DNA of 64,000 nucleotides from NCBI GenBank assembly GCA_039090855.1, contig CM077011.1, positions 30,595,001 through 30,659,000 on the forward strand. The letters run 5' to 3'. The translations under genes and the position numbers were made by a program. Source of the DNA: Macrothele yani (lineage: Eukaryota > Arthropoda > Arachnida > Araneae > Macrothelidae). The notes beneath the pieces were generated by a model that was given only the letters and a program-made list of their open reading frames with translations, searched no databases and was not told the DNA's origin. Of this stretch, positions 56,675-64,000 are shown piece after piece; position 1 is the stretch's first letter; the number at the start of each line of letters is the position of its first letter.

Positions 56675-57500
56675 CAGAGAGAGACAAAGAAAACAGAGAC
56701 AGAGGAAAAGAAAACAGAGACAGAGGAAAAGAAAGAGGAAGCAGAGAAAAAAAGATATATGCAAAGAGAAATATATAAAAGCAGAAGTCAAGGAAGAAAA
56801 GAAAACAGATAAGCAGAGAGGGAGAAAGGGAGAGGTGAAGGAGAATAGAGAACAAAGAGAAACAGAAAAAAGATAGAGAGAAAAAGGAGAGGTAGAGAGG
56901 AAAAGAGAGAAGAGATAAAATGAAAGAAAGAAGTAAGAGATAATTCGAGAGAAAGGAGAGATAGAGTGAAATAAGGAGGCCAGAGAAAGAGAAAGAAAGG
57001 TAGAATGAGGAAGAGAGAGAGAAGAAAAAAAGAAGAAGTGAGAGAATGAGAGAGGAAGAGAAAGAAAGAAAGACAGAGAGAAGGGGAGGGAAAAAAGAGT
57101 TACAGTGGAAGAAAGAAAGCAGAGGAACAGAGAGCAAGAAGGAGGACAGAAAGAGATAGTGAGAAAGAAAGGGTGAAATAGAACAGATTGATAAGAGAAA
57201 GACAGGTGTGGTAGCGAGAGAGAGCAAACCAAACACGGAGGTATTGAAAAAAATTATAGAGCGATTGATAAACTCAGTGGGGAGAAGGAAACGAGTGATA
57301 GGTAGAGGGAGAAAGGAAGAGAAAAAGAACGATGGCGTAGAAAAGACAAAGGTAAAATAATGATAAGGAAAGAGCGATATGTAGAGGATGAGGAATTAAA
57401 AACGGATGGTAGATAGAGAGAAATAGAAAGAAAGTCATGAAGAGAGAAAGAAGAGGGGGACAGGGAGATCTGGAGAGAAGGAAGAAGAGACAGGGAAGAG
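56612..57500 (+). repeat. Polypurine tract (~0.9 kb) with (GA)n core
   Basis: The plus strand is almost entirely A/G from 56612 to 57500, with a pure (GA)n at about 56620-56670. The 291-codon Ser/Leu/Phe-rich frame on the minus strand is the translation of this tract. Confidence 0.95.
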
Positions 57501-59416
57501 CTCGCCCTATATTTAAAAAAAAAATAAAAGTTCTATGCACTCACAGGGTGCATGAAAAACGGCGAAAAACAGCAAGGTATATTCAAATTGTTTTTCGGAA
57601 AACATCTTATATATTGGTTCGCCGCTTCTTCCTTCTTTTCTTTTCAGGTATAGCCTTTCAAATGAGGATTTTAGACTGCGGTCTACATTTGGTTAAACGT
57701 CTGGTAGCGGGTCTGTCAAATTCCTGTAGATCAGTATTTGTCCATTTCAGGATTCCCAAAAAGTATGTTAATATAGGAATTTTACAGGAGTTAATAGCAA
57801 TAATTTTATTTTTGGATCATAGCTTAGGATTTAGAATTTTTTCACGGCAATTGGTGCATTTTGTTGGAAATTCCTTTATATAATATATCACTCTATTTGC
57901 TCTATACCTAGATACTTATAAGTTTGATCATCTTCAAGGTTGTCAATCAATTGATTTTCTGAGGATGGAATTGTAAGCGATTCTTCTTTTTCTTATACCA
58001 TTATTCTTCCGTTTAAGAGCTTAGTGGCTTACTTATTTCACACACATTAAAAGAATACTGAAGCATGCACGCACTGCGGGCGGCCTATGCACTTAAAAAA
58101 AAAAGAAGCTTAAGTAAAGTATTAAACCATGTGACCTCGTTATGCTGTTTCACAATTCACTGCTGCTCCGCAAAAATTAAATGTGTGGATCATTTATCTT
58201 TCAAGAAAAACACATAAGACAGTAAAAAAGAAAACAATCTAACTTCTGAGAAGAAAGTATGCCAGTATCTTAAACGAACAATGTCAGTACTTTAACCTAA
58301 ATAACGTTTCGGCATACAATGGCTCATATTCGTTTGTCTTATAAGTTAAAAGATCTTCTCCTAGTAGAAGGCGGCTAAATGTCCTAGAGTCATAATGGCG
58401 AAGCTTCATTTTATTTTATCATTTTTTTGTTGTTGTTGTTGTCGTGTCGTGTGTGTGTGTGTGTGTAAATAATGTCTCTCATCGCTTATGGATGGAATCA
58501 CTTTAGTGGAGACATGAATTCTTCTAAGCTAGTGTGAAGTTATTGAAAGGATATGACTATGGACTCAAAACGGCTGAAGACGAAGAGAAAAAAAAAAAAA
58601 ACTACACACACATAACGAGGCCATGCTTTTGGGAGATGAAATTAAGATATGCCAGAGCGCACAGAATGAGGATCCCCTGGTGGAATCAAAGACTAAATAG
58701 ACACCCAAACATCAGTGGGAGGTAAGCTCGGTAGACAAAGATGGATGACAAACAGGATCAAGAGTGAAAAACAGATCAACCTCAAAATCAACGGAGATGA
58801 CAACGCTGCTGATAGACGCTGTAAATATCATTCCATTTCATCGACTCCAGCAAGTGATCCGTGAAAAGAGGAAACATCTTTTTTTCATCCTTTATTTTTT
58901 TATTCATCCGTTCCTCTCTCTCTCTCTCTCTCTCTCTCCCTGTTCGTCAGGAGCTTCTTACGCGGTGATAACTGTGCATCTTAAGAAAACGACTTGACAG
59001 GTGAAACCGGTTTCCGTCTTCTGCGATGTAGAAAGACCCCTAGACCGCCCACGGGAGCGAATTCCTACGCTCATGCCTCTTACAGCTGTTGAAATGTGAG
59101 TGGACTGCGACTAAGCATATCCTGCAGATGAATTTGTCTCATGGTCTTCGATAAAGAACTTCAAAGCTATCGCCAAGGTAAAACTGCTCGAGCTAAGTGG
59201 TTCATATACAGTATTTTATGCTATCATTTTTATCAATTTTCAAACCGCGGTGAAAGAACTGATTTTCTGAATGGATTTTTAAAGAAGAAATAGAAAAACT
59301 GAGATGCCGGTTACTCCACCCCAAAATCTGGAAGAATTAGAACTTTTTCATTTTTTAATGAGTACAGTGTTTAAAACGGTTAGTATCAACCAGAGTTGGA
59401 AAAGGGGTCATATCTA
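57501..59416. other. Noncoding stretch
   Basis: No gene recognised. Small microsatellites: (GTT)n near 58428, (GT)n at 58450-58466, (TC)n at 58917-58938. The 148-codon frame starting at 57437 begins in the polypurine tract and has no domain. Confidence 0.4.
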
Positions 59417-60356
59417 TATCATCATCATCATTGTCAACCATTATCAATCCACTGCTGGACGAAGGCTTCCCCAAGTTTCTTCCACAACGGTCTGTCTTGT
59501 GCCAGTCTCCTCCATGTTACTCCCGCATACTTTCGAATTTCATCCATCCATCTCTCATGTGGTCTTCTTCTGGGTCTTTTCCTGTCCCTTGGAATCCAGT
59601 CTAAAATTTCTGCTGTTCATCGATGGTCTGTCCTTTTGGTAATATGTCCAGCCCATTGCCATTTCAGGGATTTTACTCTGATCATGATGTCGTCCACTCT
59701 TGTCATTTTTCTGATCCACGAATTCCTCTTCTTATCTCTCCTGGTAACACCAAGCATGCACCTCTCCATGATACTTTGAGTTGTCTGCATCCTTTTATGT
59801 CTTTTTTAGTTAAGGTCCACGTTTCCGCACCATACGTAAGCACTGGAAGGATGCATTGATCAAACACTTTTCTTTTAAGACATAATGGCATATTGCTCTT
59901 GAAAATCGTACCGTTTCTTCCAAAAGCTCTCCAGGCAAGTTTTATAAGCTGACTGATTTCTTTATCAATGTGGCCTTCACTTGATATCTGCTGTCCAAGT
60001 TAAATGTACGTATTGGTTATCTCCAGCTTTTCCCCATCAATCGATAAATCTTCATTTCTTGTAAAAGCATTTTACATCACTTTTGTCTTCTGAAAGTTCA
60101 TTTTTAATCCCACTTCTTTACTCTTGTCAGCAAGTTCCTGGATCCTACTCTGCAGCTCTGATGGGGTAGTTGCAAAAATGACTACGTCGTCAGCAAAACG
60201 AAGGTGAGTTAATCTATATTAACCTTTATTCCTTTGTTTTCCTAGTTCAGTGATTGAAAGACATCTTCCAAAGTGGCATTAAAGAGTTTGGGAGATATCG
60301 TGTCCCCTTGTCTCATTCCCTTTCCAATTTTTATGGATGCTGTATTCTCAAGTAGC
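59417..60356 (-). pseudogene. RTE-clade LINE 5'-truncated copy E
   Basis: The minus strand carries the RT C-terminal half with several stops; FADDVVIF is recognisable near 60200. The 3' (gat)n tail is at 59417-59432. More diverged than A-C. TA repeats at the 5' junction (60358-60370). Confidence 0.9.
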
Positions 60357-61131
60357 CAAATATATATATAGGGCGTTAACAAAGTGCTGGAAACTGTCGA
60401 TCCGTTGATCCGCTGATCTGTTGACCCGTTTCTATCTCTGGTCTCTACACCCTGGCCAACGGATTAACGTAGCTTCCGAGCCACGAAGGGTGTTTGACGG
60501 TAGCTAGACATTTCTCTAGGCACCTATTTTCCGGACACACCAGCGCTAATAGCGAGACCACCCACGAAGGTATTTATGCCGTTCGTCCTTCTGTCACTTA
60601 GTAACCAGCGCGAGAACTAATCTGTTCCATAGTTACTAGGAAATATTTGTTACCAGGAATATTATACAGTAGTAAGATCTTTTACCACCATCTTACAGTC
60701 AGCAGAAAGGGAAGTTCACAACCACTTAGGGCCCTTCAGCAACGCTAATGATCACTAGTCACCGTTCAAAAGCGATTCTTCGAGCAATTGAGCACTGTCC
60801 ATTAGAAGAGTTCTCACAGCTAAAAAGTTTATTGCTTCAGTAATCTGCTGCTATATCTCAGATTAAAGTGCGAAAGGAAAGTGAGAAGGCCCAAGACATT
60901 ACGTAATGATTTTACAGCATTTAAGGCGTCTATAGCAACATGTTTTAGAGCAAACTTAGTTCTGGAGAAAAGTCCTGAGAAAAAAAGAATCAAAGTGTCG
61001 AGACATAACATTACGAGAGGGTGTAGCGCGAGAGAGGATGTTCTTGGTGCTCCCAAAGAGTAGGTAGGCTCCAGGCGACTATGATTAACCATGGGAAATA
61101 CGGAAGAACGATAAATAGGAAATAGATAGCG
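60357..61131. other. Noncoding stretch
   Basis: TA repeats, then gatccgttgatccgctgatc-type short repeats near 60395-60430; otherwise nothing recognised. Confidence 0.4.
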
Positions 61132-61221
61132 GAAAACGGTAATTAAATAACTCATATAATATCGGGTATTATATGAGTTATTTAATTACCGTTTTCAATT
61201 AAATAACTCATATAATATCGG
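61132..61221. repeat. 30-bp perfect palindrome plus 26-bp direct repeat at RTE 5' junction
   Basis: gaaaacggtaattaaataac... (61132-61161) and its exact reverse complement (61167-61196) flank a 5-nt loop tcggg. 61141-61166 is then repeated directly at about 61197-61221, ending against the first base of RTE copy C. Confidence 0.93.
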
Positions 61222-61430
61222 GGGATGTAAGGTCAGGTGATGCGTAACATCACAGCCTCTCCTTGACAAATGTCAACCCCGCCTTCTCGTGGTGCATTTT
61301 GTTCCCACTAAAGGGGCTCTGACGACCGCCAATAGCGGTATAACTATACCATCGGGATTAGAGGAAATTCTATCCCACACTCACCAACCCGCTTGGCCAG
61401 CGTGGTGAGTTATGGCCAAACCCCTCCAAA

Positions 61431-62581
61431 ATGATTCCACAACTTAAATCTTGGCCCTCAGTCTCCGGCAGCTGGAATGTACCTGGCCAAGGCAGCGGCC
61501 AGTGCGACATGAAGGCAGAGGGTGCTAAGAATCCCCGGAGGACCGGACTAGGCTGCCATCTGATGCTGACCTTGGCTACGTACAATGGACGCTCCCTATC
61601 TTCTGATTCAAGGCTTCTGAATTGGAAGAGGAACTACAAAGGATCAACTGGGACATCGTGGGGCTAAGTGAGGTAACGAGAAAAGGAGAAGATCTCATCG
61701 AACTGAAAAGTGGACATCTCTTCTACTATCGTGGGACAGATACTGGCAGAACTAGTGGTGTTGGATTTATAATAAACAAGAAACTGAAGGATAAAGTTGT
61801 AGAAGTTGAAAGTTCCTCTGACAGAGCTGCACGACTTGTTATCCAACTCTCGAAAAGATACCAGGCTCAGATTATTCAAACTTATGCACCCACCACAAGT
61901 CATCCTGAAGAAGAAATTGAAGAATTTTATGAGGAAATTTGTCATCTAAATAATAAAGGTAAGCAGCACTTGAAAATAATTATGGGAGATTTCAATGCAA
62001 AAATAGGGCAACGGCAACAGAATGAAACTTCAGTAGGTAAATTCGGTCACGGCAACAGAAACCAGCGTGGAAATACTCTCGTTGAGTTTGCAGAGGCAGA
62101 AGGGTTTTTCATCTTGAACTCCTTCTTCAAGAAAAAGCCACACAGGAAATGGACATGGAGACATCCAAACGGGACGACAAGTGAAATTGATTTTATTATG
62201 TGTAACAAAAAATTCGTCATAGTAGACTGCAGTGTGCTAAACAAGTTCAACACAGGTAGTGACCATAGATTGGTGAGATGTAAGATGCACCTCAACACTA
62301 AACTTGAACGTGGCAAGCTCATAAGACAAACAAAATCTATTGACATAACCAACCTTAAAAAACACCATAATACCTTCAAGTTAGAACTGAAGAACAGGTT
62401 CTCTGCTTTAGAAGGCCTAACATCAGAAGAAGTGGACATCTCTGAAGTTAACAGAAAAGTAACCAAAGCTCTTATGGAAACAGCATCAAAATTAGCTGGG
62501 TCTAAGAACAAGTTGCATGTAAACAAATTATCAGGAATAACGAAAATGTTGATGCAAAAGAAGAGAGATGAGGACAACTAA
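61431..62581 (+). pseudogene. RTE endonuclease, copy C, one frameshift
   Basis: Starts MIPQLKSWPSVSGSWNVPGQ. A single T is missing near 61617 (ggcttctgaatt; copy B has ggcttcttgaatt), putting residues after ~62 out of frame. From 61622 the rest is intact: GLSEV, TYAPTTSHPEEE, IIMGDFNAKIG, SEIDFIM, SDHRLV, ending RDEDN-stop at 62581. Confidence 0.93.
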
Positions 62582-64000
62582 AGAAGATGTGACTTCCAAA
62601 GTGGAATATATAGAGCTATGCAAGACAGTAAGAAAAAGTATCACTGAAGACGTAAGAAAATTCAACTGTGAACTAGTGAGGAAAGCAATTGAAAACAACC
62701 AAAGCCTAAAGATAGCAAAGGGACATCTCAGTAAGGGAAGAAAACAGATTATGGCACTGAGAAAAGAAGATGGTTCTGTAACAAGAAATAGAGGCGAAAT
62801 TTTGACAAGAGTGAAAGATTTCTACTCCAAATTATATGAAAGGGATGATACATGCACTCCAGACATCATGAAAGATACCAGTACCAGAGTTCCTCCAGTC
62901 CTTCCAGCAGAAGTTGCACATGCAATCAAGAACATGAAGCGGGGAAAAGCTCCAGGAGAAGATGGAATTACTGTAGACATCATACAAGAAGCAAGTGGAG
63001 AAATCGAAACAGTACTCGCCCAAATTTTCACTCGATGCCTTAATGAAGGAAAGATTCCTGAGGATTGGAACACCGCTACAATGATCCTGCTACATAAGAA
63101 AGGTGACATTGAGGATCTCGGAAACTACAGACCTATCAGCCTCCTATCAGTAGTTTATAAAATCTTCACTAAAGTTCTTTCACACCGCTTGAAGGTAACA
63201 CTGGACATGGCTCAACCGAGAGAACAAGCTGGATTCAGGAGTGGCTACAGCACAATAGATCATATCCACGTGCTGAGAGAACTAATTGAAAGAGCGAGGG
63301 AATATGAACTTCCATTGTGCATGGCTTTTATTGATTATGAAAAAGCCTTTGATTCGGTGAAACCATCAACAGTTACAATGGCTCTGAAAACCTGCGGTAT
63401 TGAAAATGCATACATTAATATTATTAATAACATCTATGAAAATGCAAGTGCAAAGATTAGGCTGTTTGAAAATACAACACACGTAAAAATTGGAAAGGGA
63501 GTGAGACAAGGTGACACCATATCTCCGAAGCTCTTTAATGCCACATTGGAGGGCGTTTTTCAGTCGCTGAGCTGGGAAAACAAGGGGATAAAGATTAATG
63601 GAGATTATCTAACCCACCTTCGTTTTGCTGATGATGTAGTCATTTTCGCAACTACCCCATCAGAGCTGCAGAGTATGATCCAGGAAATTGCTGACAAGAG
63701 TAAAGAAGTGGGATTAAAAATGAACTTTCAGAAGACAAAAGTGATGTTCAATGCTTTTACAAGAAATGAAGATTTATCGATTGATGGAGAAAAGCTGGAG
63801 ATAACAGACACGTACGTTTATCTTGGACAGCAGATATCAAGTGAGGGTCACATTGGTGAAGAAATTAATCGGCGTACAAAACTTGCCTGGAGAGCTTTTG
63901 GAAGAAACAGCATAATTTTCAAGAGCAATATGCCATTATGTCTTAAAAGAAAAGTGTTTGATCAATGCATCCTTCCAGTGCTTACATATGGTGCAGAGAC
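62567..64000 (+). CDS. RTE reverse transcriptase, copy C, partial at window edge
   Basis: Starts at an ATG overlapping the endonuclease stop by about 14 nt (MRTTKEDVTSKVEYIELCKT). I see no stop to the end of the window. Motifs: GKAPGEDGI, NYRPISLLSVVYKIF, REQAGFRSGYSTIDHIH, FIDYEKAFDSV (catalytic Asp), GVRQGDTISP, LRFADDVVIF (Asp pair), then WRAFGRNSIIF, where copy B is frameshifted. RT activity would copy the element RNA at the nicked target. The missing C-terminus is about 130 codons judged from copy A. Confidence 0.92.

Larger units (their letters stand above)
61222..64000 (+). mobile_element. RTE-clade LINE copy C, runs off the window
   Basis: Same 5' end (gggatgtaaggtcagg) and 5' UTR as copy B, then endonuclease and RT. 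The last ~410 bp and the 3' end would lie beyond 64000. Confidence 0.96.

Noticed and set aside
56357..57232. 291-codon Ser/Leu/Phe-rich open frame (minus)
   Set aside because: It is the antisense translation of the polypurine tract; low complexity, no domain.
57437..57883. 148-codon open frame
   Set aside because: Begins in polypurine DNA; the remainder shows no motif.
58970..59095. Plus-strand exon-like segment (cag ... |GTGAGT) with an open frame
   Set aside because: The acceptor lacks a polypyrimidine tract and the peptide matches nothing I know.
61222..61430. HDV-like ribozyme at the RTE 5' end
   Set aside because: Some RTE elements carry one and the start ggg is suggestive, but I could not build a convincing double-pseudoknot; only local hairpins (gtgatg/catcac) are clear. 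A structure search would decide.

Overview
This window is eukaryotic and shows no bacterial or archaeal organisation. It has AT-rich introns, GT-AG exon boundaries, long tandem arrays, tRNA-derived SINEs and many decayed Tc1/mariner, hAT, RTE and probable Penelope-type elements. The only host gene I can support is a homologue of dachshund (dac/DACH) on the minus strand, seen as two short exons at 22690-22830 and 10931-10996. They are joined across an 11.7-kb intron and encode the conserved C-terminal coiled coil. The mobile-element mix (cecropia-like mariner, DD41D rosa-type element, Tc1 families, an RTE-clade LINE) fits an arthropod, possibly a chelicerate. That placement is inference.

Layout. 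1-10.9 kb lies downstream of the last visible dac exon. It holds a Tc1 relic split by a foldback element, a 458-bp higher-order satellite of about 152-bp monomers (3.65-5.74 kb), SINEs, a second Tc1 relic, a foldback element and a hAT-type non-autonomous element with eight internal 80-bp repeats. 11-22.7 kb is the dac intron. It carries a 35-bp minisatellite, a 283-bp duplication, a Tc1 copy split by a 163-bp tRNA-like element, a truncated mariner, and two hammerhead-like Penelope-type ends flanking a complete Tc1 copy. 22.8-64 kb is upstream intron or flank. It contains a nearly intact 1.54-kb Tc1 element, six RTE copies or fragments, a second copy of the hAT element, a 39-unit 50-bp satellite, further SINEs and tRNA-like elements, a DD41D element with about 115-bp terminal repeats, a mariner split by 2 kb of foreign DNA, and a 0.9-kb polypurine tract.

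The RTE family looks the youngest. The copy at 36228-39416 is full length, flanked by a perfect 11-bp target duplication and damaged in coding by one inserted base. The copy starting at 61222 lacks one base in the endonuclease ORF and runs off the window. Both have endonuclease and reverse transcriptase in two ORFs overlapping by about 14 nt. Most other elements are decayed. Nested insertions date several of them relative to one another and fix the ends of otherwise anonymous elements.

I found no coherent new multi-gene system. The best leads are the satellite whose monomers each carry a CTCF-like box, the hammerhead-like motifs, the 163-bp tRNA-like mobile unit with precise ends, the minisatellite that grew inside a hAT element, and the split-ORF RTE. 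All coordinates and motif calls come from reading by eye; no alignment or database search was run.
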